From positions 1 to 5,666 of the forward strand of contig JAHZBJ010000129.1 of assembly GCA_019423445.1 (NCBI GenBank): a stretch of DNA of 5,666 bases. Direction: 5' to 3'. This DNA is from Oscillospiraceae bacterium (GTDB taxonomy: Bacteria > Bacillota > Clostridia > Oscillospirales > Ruminococcaceae). This document shows positions 1-5,309 of this stretch, piece by piece. Below the pieces are notes generated by a model. The model was not told where the DNA came from and searched no databases. It saw only the letters and a list, made by a program, of their open reading frames with translations. The translations under genes were made by a program, and so were the position numbers. How positions within the stretch are numbered: the stretch's first letter is position 1; the number at the start of each line of letters is the position of its first letter.

Positions 1-1
1 G

Positions 2-19
2 GACGAAGAAAAAGCATAG
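2..19 (+). CDS. Possible C-terminal end of an upstream gene (partial)
   Basis: One plus-strand frame reads Asp-Glu-Glu-Lys-Ala and then TAG at 17-19, followed 11 nt later by a GC-rich hairpin. This is what the last codons of an upstream gene would look like. Six codons cannot identify a product, and the other two frames also end soon (58-60 and 99-101), so the frame choice rests only on its position relative to the hairpin. Confidence 0.25.
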   Translation, partial: DEEKA

Positions 20-30
20 TGTGCGGTGTA

Positions 31-58
31 AAGGGGCGCGGGAAAACCTGCGCCCCTT
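31..58 (+). terminator. GC-rich hairpin, possible weak terminator of the upstream gene
   Basis: AAGGGGCGC (31-39) pairs perfectly with GCGCCCCTT (50-58), enclosing a 10-nt loop that can close further through GG/CC. No T tract follows on the plus strand (the next bases are AAAGTTG), so it is not a textbook intrinsic terminator. Its position after a possible stop codon and before the next promoter suggests it separates transcription units. Confidence 0.4.
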
Positions 59-144
59 AAAGTTGAGTACCATTGCAGATGGCTTAAATACGTGTGTTTA
101 GGGCTGGTGCAACCTCTGGTTGACAGGAAGAAAATACCGGTTGG

Positions 145-172
145 TTGCTCTTTTTTCCGCTTTTGGTACAAT
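145..172 (+). promoter_or_regulatory. Putative extended -10 promoter of the XRE regulator gene
   Basis: TACAAT at 167-172 matches the -10 consensus at five of six positions and is preceded by TG at 164-165, giving an extended -10 (TGnTACAAT). The -35 is poor: TTGCTC at 145-150 with a 16-bp spacer. Transcription would start near 178-180, leaving a leader of under 20 nt that still includes the AAGGAG ribosome binding site at 181-186. The short leader leaves little room for post-transcriptional control, so autoregulation by the encoded DNA-binding protein is possible but not shown. Confidence 0.55.
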
Positions 173-195
173 AGTGGGGAAAGGAGTGGATATAC

Positions 196-1428
196 TTGGT
201 GCTGAGCAAACAGATCCAGGAGCTGCGCCGGCAGAAGGGCTTTTCCCAGGAGGAGCTGGCGGCGGCCCTGGGGGTGAGCCGCCAGGCTGTCTCTAAATGG
301 GAGAGCGGGGCTGCCATCCCTGAAGTGGATAAATTGATCCAGCTGGCCCGGCTTTTTGAGGTGTCAGTGGACCGGCTCCTGGGATTGGAGCCTCAGGAGG
401 AGCAGGCCCCTGCCCTTCTTAAGGAGGAATCCGCCCCGGCCCCAGCCGGCATCAGCGAGGAACAGTTCCGGGCCTTGGAGGGGGTAGTGTCGGGCTTTGC
501 CCGGGAACAGCACCGCCGGGAACAGCGCCGCCGCGGATGGAATATAGCCTTGATCTTAGGGGCGGCCTGCCTTCTGATGGCCATTATTTTGCCGGCAGGA
601 AACCGGATCGGTACTTTGGAACAGGAGATCCAGGGCCTCCAGAACCGGATGGACGGCCTCTCCCAAAACCTGGAGAGCCGGGTAGACGCCATCGCCTGGC
701 AGGTGCGCCAAGGTTTGGAGGAGCAGGCCAGTTTGGTGGCGGACTATAGAATCACTTTCCTGGAGGCGGATGTGGCGGCGCGGACGGCCCGCTATCATTT
801 TTCCGTTACCCCCAAGACCTGGAAGGAGGGGATGGAGGTTCAGTTCCAGCTGGTCCGGGAGGGAAAGAACACCCTTCTGGACGGCAAGGCCGGGGAAGGA
901 ACCTCCTTCCAGGCGGAGGCGGAGATCCCCTGGGACGGGGATACTACTGTCTCGGTGGTGCTGGTGGACCCGGAAAGCGGCGACCGCCAGACCCAGACCC
1001 TGGAGACCATCTCCGACCTGGGGGTCAGCCTGGGCGTGCATGTGGATACCTACTATACCGGGCAGACGATAACGCCGGAAGGACTGGTGCAATTCCGGGG
1101 ACAGGTGGAGTTTTCCTGCGACTATTTCCCCACCTATATCGACGGCAAGCCCCTGGTGGAGAATCGCCCGGTCTCCGCCAGGACGGTGGTGCTGGTAGAG
1201 GGGAAAGAGGTGGACTCCATCCCCATAGAGTTAATCAATGATGCGCCGGAAGGGACGGGGGAGTGGTACGGCTCCACGGCCCTGGAACTGGAGCGGGATT
1301 ACTCCCTGGCTCCAGGGCAGACCCTCCAACTGTTGGTAGAGGTTACCGACGCCATGGGCCAGACTACACGTGAGACCCTACAGGTTTACGCCGCTTCGTC
1401 CTCCGGGGCCATCTCCCCTGTGTACTGA
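196..1428 (+). CDS. Membrane-anchored XRE-family transcriptional regulator with extracytoplasmic domain
   Basis: This is a 410-residue one-component regulator. Residues 5-63 form a Cro/C1-type helix-turn-helix: FSQEELAAALG (16-26), then the recognition-helix segment VSRQAVSKWESG (27-38). An acidic, Pro/Ala-rich linker follows (65-90), then a basic stretch rich in Arg (107-114) and one hydrophobic membrane segment (about 115-134). The charge pattern puts the DNA-binding domain inside. Outside are a likely coiled coil (about 138-180) and a 230-residue domain of alternating polar and hydrophobic strands ending at 410; I do not recognise its family. AAGGAG at 181-186 lies 9 nt before TTG at 196. 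GTG at 199 is an equally possible start and would only remove one residue. The domain order is seen in the sequence. That the outer domain senses a ligand or surface state and changes DNA binding is inference. The gene has its own terminator, so it is not strictly in the operon that follows. Confidence 0.9.
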   Translation: MVLSKQIQELRRQKGFSQEELAAALGVSRQAVSKWESGAAIPEVDKLIQLARLFEVSVDRLLGLEPQEEQAPALLKEESAPAPAGISEEQFRALEGVVSGFAREQHRREQRRRGWNIALILGAACLLMAIILPAGNRIGTLEQEIQGLQNRMDGLSQNLESRVDAIAWQVRQGLEEQASLVADYRITFLEADVAARTARYHFSVTPKTWKEGMEVQFQLVREGKNTLLDGKAGEGTSFQAEAEIPWDGDTTVSVVLVDPESGDRQTQTLETISDLGVSLGVHVDTYYTGQTITPEGLVQFRGQVEFSCDYFPTYIDGKPLVENRPVSARTVVLVEGKEVDSIPIELINDAPEGTGEWYGSTALELERDYSLAPGQTLQLLVEVTDAMGQTTRETLQVYAASSSGAISPVY

Positions 1429-1435
1429 GCCTTTC

Positions 1436-1476
1436 GGGCGGCCGGGACATTCAGTGCCCCGGCCGCCCTGTTTTTT
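1436..1476 (+). terminator. Intrinsic terminator of the XRE regulator gene
   Basis: GGGCGGCCGGG (1436-1446) pairs perfectly with CCCGGCCGCCC (1458-1468), an 11-bp GC-rich stem around an 11-nt loop. Six T residues follow at 1471-1476. It starts 7 nt after the regulator's stop codon and separates it from the lipoprotein operon. Confidence 0.93.
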
Positions 1477-1594
1477 AGAGGGGACAGGAACTTGGCAGTC
1501 CCCCAGCCGTTTGGGGGAGGGCAATCTAATTCCCTGACGGGTGCAATAAATGGAAGAGGGGCATCGTTTTATATTCAGAAAGGAGGCGGATGTC
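1477..1594 (+). promoter_or_regulatory. Leader region of the lipoprotein operon; promoter unresolved
   Basis: The operon must start here or depend on read-through of the terminator at 1436-1476. TCTAAT (1525-1530) resembles a -10, but I see no -35 at the right distance. TTGGCA (1492-1497) resembles a -35 but has no -10 at 16-18 bp. TATATT (1570-1575) is too close to the ribosome binding site to be a useful -10. A small hairpin, TCCCCCA (1499-1505) with TGGGGGA (1512-1518), has a 6-nt loop and no T tract. No known riboswitch class is recognisable. AGGAGG at 1581-1586, 8 nt before the ATG at 1595, is close to ideal. Confidence 0.4.
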
Positions 1595-3142
1595 ATGGAA
1601 TTTGAAAAAAGTCCTGGGCGCCGGGCGTGTGCCCTGCTGGCGGCGCTTTTGATGCTGACGGCTTGTGGTGTTTCAGGGGAGGGGACGTCCTCCCTCCCGG
1701 AGGAAGTCCCAGCGGCCGGGGAGGTCCCGGAGGCTGTGGAGCCTTCGGAGACGGTGGAGCTGTACCATTTGTATTTTGGAGAAAAGAGCTATGCCTTGGA
1801 TAAAACAGGGAGGCTTCTTTCCGAGGATGAGGTCTATATCCCCCTCCGGGATCTGAACACTGGGGAGAACCGTTACCGGCTCTATACCAGAGTAGAGGAC
1901 ACCGGGGAGGATGATGAGTGGGGGAACCCTGTCACCCAAAAGTATTCCCGCCTCTGCGACCTGGAGGGGAATGTTATTGTGGACTGGGAACCCATGGAGT
2001 ACACCGAGGGGATGGGGAAGCTTGTTATCCGCCGGGAGCCCCGGAATTTCTACGAAACCATCTTCCCCGGGGAGGAGTACCAAACCGCCCTCTGGGACCC
2101 CGCAACCGGGGAAGCGGTGGTGGAAGGGGTGGACACCCTTCAGGCGCTGGAGAACGGGCATTTCCTGGCCATGGATGCTTCCGGCCTTGTGCTGGGGGTG
2201 CTGGATGCCCAGGGAAATGTGATCAGCGGCTTTCCCGCCCCGGCGGATTACTACTATCCCTCCACCTGCAACGGCTGGATTGTGGGGAACCAGTGGAGCC
2301 CCTACAGTGACAATGAAACCGAGTACCCGGACCAGCTGATGGACGAGAACTTTGAGGTCCTCCTGGAGGGGGAGGGCATCAACGTTAGCTTCATCGGTCT
2401 CCGGGGGCCATATGTCCTCCGGAACGGGGAGGGGGATGTGAGAGAGGTGATCTCCCTGGAGGATTTTTCCACCCTCTGGTCCTATGACCAGGAGAAGGAT
2501 GGCCGCCTCAACTACTACGACGGGGAGCTGGTAATCCTCCAGGTGGGGGAGCCGGGAGGCCAGTGGGAGCGGTTCTTCCGGACCGTGGAAGGGGAAACCC
2601 TGGCAGGTGGCGCCTTTGACCAGCTGGAGCCCTCGGACCAATCCCTTTACGGAAAAGACCCGGCCGAAACCTTTGTGGGACGCCGGGGGGATACCGTTTT
2701 CCTGCTGGACCGGGAGGGGAACACCCTGGCCCAGACGGAACTTCCCGGCCTGGAGAGCATTTCCGTTCAGGAGGAGGGGTATATTGCGTGTACTCTGTCA
2801 AATCCCGCCCAGAGCGGTGATATCTATAGCTACGATTCCCCCATGGCCCTTCTCACCCCGGAGTTGGAGAGCCTCATTCCCGCCGGAGAGTACGCCAGCA
2901 TTTCTATTCTCACCTCGGAAGAAGGAATCCCAATGCTCCAGTGCGGCCGGATGATCAACGGCAGCTACCGCTTTGACCTGATGGATCTTTCCGGCCGGAT
3001 GGTGGTGGACAGGGCCACCGATATCGGCACCGTCGGCGACGGAAAGGTTGCGGTGGTCCGGGGATTCTCCATGGGTCTGATGGACCTCGAGGGGAATTGG
3101 ATCAGCCGCTATTCCGTTTACACCGGACTGAATGATGATTAA
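1595..3142 (+). CDS. Surface lipoprotein with divergent WG-like (beta-propeller type) repeats
   Basis: This is a 515-residue protein of unknown function, probably anchored to the outer face of the membrane. The signal peptide has basic residues at 5-10, a hydrophobic core, and lipobox Leu-Thr-Ala-Cys ending at Cys24. An acidic Pro/Glu linker (25-53) leads to the body. The body carries a recurring short strand-turn motif of the form hydrophobic-Asp-x-x-Gly-Asn/Arg-x-hydrophobic: LDKTGRLL (68-75), CDLEGNVI (121-128), LDAQGNVI (203-210), LDREGNTL (371-378), MDLSGRMV (463-470) and MDLEGNWI (496-503). This spacing resembles WG/KWG-repeat proteins, which are thought to fold as propellers, but the Trp-Gly signature is mostly lost. 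No enzyme motif is visible. An in-frame ATG at 1550 would add 15 residues, but it has no good ribosome binding site and would bury the signal peptide, so 1595 was chosen. It is translationally linked to the next lipoprotein, so the two probably work together. Confidence 0.85.
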   Translation: MEFEKSPGRRACALLAALLMLTACGVSGEGTSSLPEEVPAAGEVPEAVEPSETVELYHLYFGEKSYALDKTGRLLSEDEVYIPLRDLNTGENRYRLYTRVEDTGEDDEWGNPVTQKYSRLCDLEGNVIVDWEPMEYTEGMGKLVIRREPRNFYETIFPGEEYQTALWDPATGEAVVEGVDTLQALENGHFLAMDASGLVLGVLDAQGNVISGFPAPADYYYPSTCNGWIVGNQWSPYSDNETEYPDQLMDENFEVLLEGEGINVSFIGLRGPYVLRNGEGDVREVISLEDFSTLWSYDQEKDGRLNYYDGELVILQVGEPGGQWERFFRTVEGETLAGGAFDQLEPSDQSLYGKDPAETFVGRRGDTVFLLDREGNTLAQTELPGLESISVQEEGYIACTLSNPAQSGDIYSYDSPMALLTPELESLIPAGEYASISILTSEEGIPMLQCGRMINGSYRFDLMDLSGRMVVDRATDIGTVGDGKVAVVRGFSMGLMDLEGNWISRYSVYTGLNDD

Positions 3143-3148
3143 AGGAGG
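3141..3148 (+). promoter_or_regulatory. Ribosome binding site overlapping the upstream stop codon
   Basis: AAAGGAGG shares its first two bases with the TAA stop (3140-3142) of the WG-like lipoprotein gene and lies 8 nt before the ATG at 3157. This arrangement favours translational coupling of the two lipoproteins and fixes the start of the second gene. Confidence 0.85.
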
Positions 3149-3156
3149 TATATCTC

Positions 3157-4179
3157 ATGAAGATTTCCCGTATCGCGGCGCTGCTGCTGGCGGCCCTCCT
3201 GACCCTGGGGGGATGCCAGTCCGGCGAGGCGCCGTCCGGGTCCCTATCCCAGAGTTCCGAGCCCTCCCAGAACCCCCAAAGCAGCTCCCAGAGCAGCAGC
3301 ACAGAGATGCCGGGAGAGCTTCCCATCCCCGGCATCGACGCTGAGAATTATCCCTCCATCAACGGTTCCACCGCGAATCACCCTTTGATTTGCCGGATCT
3401 ATTCCGAGATCTGCGGCGTTCCCATAGAGGACGCGGAAACCATGGTGGACCTGGATATGGGAAGCACCGGCTCTATCTGGGAGCGGATGCTGATGGGATA
3501 CGGACCTGATATGCTTATTGTCTACGAGCCCCCGGAGGAGATCAAGGAGCAGTACCCCGACGCCCTGGCACAGCTGGAGATTGATCCCCTGGGCCGGGAT
3601 GGACTGGTGTTTCTGGCCAACGCCCGGAATACGGTAGACAGCCTTACGGTGGAGCAGCTCCAGGGGATCTATACCGGCGAGATCACAGACTGGAGCCAGG
3701 TGGGGGGCGAAGCGGGGCCCATTCAGCCCTTCCAGCGCAATGCCGACAGCGGCAGCCAGACCCTGTTTCTTAAGCTTCTGATGGATGGCCTTACCCCTAT
3801 GGATCCTCCCACAGAGTTGGTTCAGGTTACCATGGGGGGCCTTATCGACGGAGTGGCCTCCTTTGACGGCTCCGGGGAGGCCCTGGGGTATTCGGTCTAC
3901 TACTACGCCAGCCTGATGTACGCCAATCCGGATTTGAAGATCCTTTCGGTGGATGGGGTGGAGCCTTCGGTGGAGAGCATCGGGAACAAGAGTTATCCCC
4001 TCACCAACGACTTCTATGTAGTGATCCGGGCTGATGAGCCGGGGGACAGCCCGGTGCGGCTGCTCCGGGACTGGCTTCTCACCGAGGCGGGGAAGATCAT
4101 GCTCACCGAGGAGAACTACGTTTGGGCCAGGGACGGCCTGCCTGAGAAATCTGCGGGACCGGGGAATCCCTTTGCCTGA
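3157..4179 (+). CDS. PstS-like substrate-binding lipoprotein (orphan, no transporter genes alongside)
   Basis: This is a 340-residue secreted, lipid-anchored binding protein of the PBP-like/PstS superfamily. The signal peptide ends in lipobox Leu-Gly-Gly-Cys at Cys20. A Ser/Gln/Pro-rich tether (21-55) follows, then the two-lobed binding domain (about 60-325). Family landmarks are YPSINGSTANHPL (65-77), GSTGS (102-106), DPLGRDGLVFLANARNTVDS (143-162), the strongly conserved IYTGEITDW (171-179), and QRNADSGSQT (193-202), which matches the Arg...Ser-Gly-Ser/Thr ligand loop of PstS. PstS binds phosphate for PstCAB. Here the Asp expected at the phosphate site is replaced by a segment reading YEPPEE (123-128), a version I associate with a Firmicutes subfamily of unclear ligand. 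No pstC, pstA or pstB homologue is present, so it may pass ligand to a distant transporter or act in sensing with its neighbours. Confidence 0.87.
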   Translation: MKISRIAALLLAALLTLGGCQSGEAPSGSLSQSSEPSQNPQSSSQSSSTEMPGELPIPGIDAENYPSINGSTANHPLICRIYSEICGVPIEDAETMVDLDMGSTGSIWERMLMGYGPDMLIVYEPPEEIKEQYPDALAQLEIDPLGRDGLVFLANARNTVDSLTVEQLQGIYTGEITDWSQVGGEAGPIQPFQRNADSGSQTLFLKLLMDGLTPMDPPTELVQVTMGGLIDGVASFDGSGEALGYSVYYYASLMYANPDLKILSVDGVEPSVESIGNKSYPLTNDFYVVIRADEPGDSPVRLLRDWLLTEAGKIMLTEENYVWARDGLPEKSAGPGNPFA

Positions 4180-4190
4180 TCCCTGCTTGG

Positions 4191-4234
4191 AAAAAGAACG
4201 GCGGCAGAAGTAGGTTTCTGCCGCCGTTCTTTTT
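4191..4234 (+). terminator. Perfect 19-bp terminator, probably bidirectional
   Basis: The arm at 4191-4209 (AAAAAGAACGGCGGCAGAA) pairs without mismatch with 4216-4234 around a 6-nt loop. T5 ends the plus-strand copy and A5 begins it, so the minus-strand transcript also ends in five U residues. It lies 11 nt after the stop of the PstS-like gene and directly abuts the TAA (4233-4235) of the convergent small ORF, so it can serve both. Confidence 0.93.
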
Positions 4235-4415
4235 ATTTGGAAGAGGTGTGGGGCCATTCGTCGTCCCCATAGTTCTCCCCCAAGGCGTCGTAAAAGATGA
4301 AATCGTCTACGTCTCCCGGGGCGCCGAACCAGTCTTCCTGGCCCGGGCCCCAGGCATGGAGCCCCGGCTCGCGATATCCTTCCCGCCGGTTTTGCTCTGG
4401 TTTTTTCGGTGTCAT
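4233..4415 (-). CDS. Small acidic protein of unknown function (60 aa)
   Basis: The minus-strand ORF starts at ATG 4415-4413 and ends at TAA 4235-4233. The 60-residue product begins with a basic, polar segment (MTPKKPEQNRREGYRE, 1-16). An aromatic- and Gly/Pro-rich middle with Trp26 and Trp33 follows, then a strongly acidic C-terminal half with clusters such as GDVDDF (34-39) and GENYGDDEW (46-54). It has no signal peptide or membrane segment, so it should be cytoplasmic, and it matches no family I recognise. Support for it being real: G or C dominates the third codon positions as in the neighbouring genes, an AAGGGG ribosome-binding-like sequence (4426-4421) lies 5 nt before the ATG, and the stop sits exactly at a two-way terminator. 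Against it: the ribosome binding site is imperfect and no clear promoter is seen, although TAGAAT (4485-4480) could be a -10. It could still be a chance ORF. Confidence 0.6.
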   Translation of the reverse strand: MTPKKPEQNRREGYREPGLHAWGPGQEDWFGAPGDVDDFIFYDALGENYGDDEWPHTSSK

Positions 4416-4426
4416 AGCTGCCCCTT

Positions 4427-4440
4427 TCCGCGGCCGCGGA
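4427..4440. repeat. Perfect 14-bp palindrome (left member of a pair)
   Basis: TCCGCGGCCGCGGA is its own reverse complement and contains the core GCGGCCGC (4430-4437). On the minus strand it directly adjoins the AAGGGG sequence before the small ORF, so it lies in that gene's 5' region. A palindrome without a spacer suits a dimeric DNA-binding protein better than an RNA hairpin. Confidence 0.7.
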
Positions 4441-4452
4441 TTTTTGTGCAGG

Positions 4453-4466
4453 AGAGCGGCCGCTCT
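4453..4466. repeat. Perfect 14-bp palindrome (right member of a pair)
   Basis: AGAGCGGCCGCTCT is its own reverse complement and shares the core GCGGCCGC (4456-4463) with the palindrome at 4427-4440. The centres are 26 bp apart. The two cores can also pair with each other in RNA, as an 8-bp stem with an 18-nt loop. On the plus strand TCTTTT follows, which could make a weak terminator. Confidence 0.65.
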
Positions 4467-4529
4467 TTTGATACCTGCTATTCTATGCCGGGGCGGCGGA
4501 AAGAATGCCTGTCACCTTTTTCCGCTTCG

Positions 4530-4568
4530 AAAAAACAGTCCCTTTCCTAAGTGGGGAAAGGGGCTGTG
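4530..4568 (-). terminator. Intrinsic terminator of the nucleosidase operon
   Basis: On the minus strand ACAGCCCCTTTCC (4567-4555) pairs with GGAAAGGGACTGT (4547-4535), 13 positions with one C/A mismatch and a 7-nt loop. It is followed by an unbroken run of six T residues (complement of 4535-4530, the first being part of the stem). It lies about 30 nt after the nucleosidase stop codon. Confidence 0.9.
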
Positions 4569-4598
4569 GGACAGTAGGGGATACAGGGCGGGGGCTGA

Positions 4599-5276
4599 TT
4601 ACCGCTTCCCCAGGGATTCCAGGACCCGGAGGACTACCCCCGCAGCGGAAATGGAACAGGCGGCGCCATTCTGGCTGTAAGCGCCGTCGATCTCCTCGTC
4701 GGCGTTGTCCGAAAGAGCCCGGATCACCAGGAGGGGCACCTGGAAGAACCAGCATACCTGGGCCACGGCGGCGCTTTCCATGTCAACGCACTGGGGGTGG
4801 AAACGGCGGATGATTTCGTCCCGCTCCCGGCCGGTGACAAAGACCTCTCCGGTGACGATCCGTCCGAACCGCAGGTTTTCTCCCAGGCCCCGGCAAAGGT
4901 CCAGAAGCTCCGGATCCCCCCGGAAGAAATCGGTGGGCATTCCGGGAAACTGGCCGTTTTCCATCAGGGTCATATCCAGGTCGTGGTGGAGCAGTTCCTG
5001 GCCGATGACCACATCCCCCACCCGGAGGGTGTCGTCCAGGCCGCCGGCCAGACCGGTAAAGATGATCTTTTCCGCCCCGAAGCCCTGGATCAGCTCCTGA
5101 GCGGTGATGGCCCCATTGACCTTTCCCACCCCGCCGATGACGGCGGTGACAGTGAGGCCGAACAGTTCCCCTGTGGTGAATTCCCGGAGAAGCCTCTGCT
5201 GGGTCCGTTTGTTTTCCAGCCGGTCCAGGAGGGGCTGCAGTTCCTGCTGGGTGGCGCACATAATGCCAATGTTCAT
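4599..5276 (-). CDS. mtnN: 5'-methylthioadenosine/S-adenosylhomocysteine nucleosidase
   Basis: This 225-residue cytoplasmic enzyme cleaves the N-glycosidic bond of methylthioadenosine and S-adenosylhomocysteine, releasing adenine. It thereby clears the by-products of polyamine synthesis and methylation and, in organisms with LuxS, feeds autoinducer-2 production. Family landmarks are the N-terminal strand MNIGIMCATQQE, with Glu12 in the place of the catalytic Glu of E. coli MTAN; IGGVGKVNGAI (47-57); FTGLAGGLDDTLRVGDVVIG (73-92); HHDLDMT (97-103); VTGEVFVTG (141-149); VDMESAAVAQVC (164-175), with Glu167 of the Met-Glu ribose-binding pair; and VIRALSDNAD (184-193), with Asp190 as the general acid. 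All key catalytic positions are kept and the length is normal. Two deviations: Leu76 stands where many bacterial homologues have Ser (TGSAGG), and the segment after Asp190 departs from the usual pattern. AAAGGA lies 9 nt before the ATG. It follows the PHP gene by 33 nt in one operon. Confidence 0.92.
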   Translation of the reverse strand: MNIGIMCATQQELQPLLDRLENKRTQQRLLREFTTGELFGLTVTAVIGGVGKVNGAITAQELIQGFGAEKIIFTGLAGGLDDTLRVGDVVIGQELLHHDLDMTLMENGQFPGMPTDFFRGDPELLDLCRGLGENLRFGRIVTGEVFVTGRERDEIIRRFHPQCVDMESAAVAQVCWFFQVPLLVIRALSDNADEEIDGAYSQNGAACSISAAGVVLRVLESLGKR

Positions 5277-5309
5277 TTGGTTTTGTCCTTTCCTTTCCGG
5301 TGTCCGGAT

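Noticed and set aside
85..121. Imperfect inverted repeats (TAAA...TTTA at 85-100 and AACC-TCT-GGTT at 111-121) as regulator operators
   Set aside because: Arms are short or contain mismatches, and such matches are common by chance. Nothing links them to the XRE protein.
120..125. TTGACA, a perfect -35 consensus upstream of the XRE gene
   Set aside because: No -10-like hexamer lies 16-18 bp downstream, and the extended -10 at 164-172 is too far away. It may be coincidence or part of an operator.
1550..1594. In-frame upstream ATG at 1550 for the WG-like lipoprotein
   Set aside because: It lacks a good ribosome binding site and would place 15 polar residues before the signal peptide. The ATG at 1595 has AGGAGG at an ideal distance.
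1673..2641. Long open frame on the minus strand inside the WG-like lipoprotein gene
   Set aside because: Its product is a low-complexity Gly/Pro/Leu/His-rich string with no domain, typical of the antisense of a GC-rich gene. The plus-strand frame has a lipobox, a ribosome binding site and a terminator.
3250..3310. Ser/Gln-rich repetitive codons in the PstS-like gene
   Set aside because: This is an ordinary low-complexity tether after a lipoprotein signal peptide, not a nucleotide repeat array.
3244..4257. 337-codon open frame on the minus strand opposite the PstS-like gene
   Set aside because: It is a mirror of the codon bias in the plus-strand gene. It shows no family motif and would run across the strong terminator at 4191-4234.
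4496..4525. Inverted repeat GCGGAAA...TTTCCGC with a 16-nt loop
   Set aside because: Only 7 bp, with a long loop and no T tract on the minus strand, so it is not supportable as a terminator or riboswitch.
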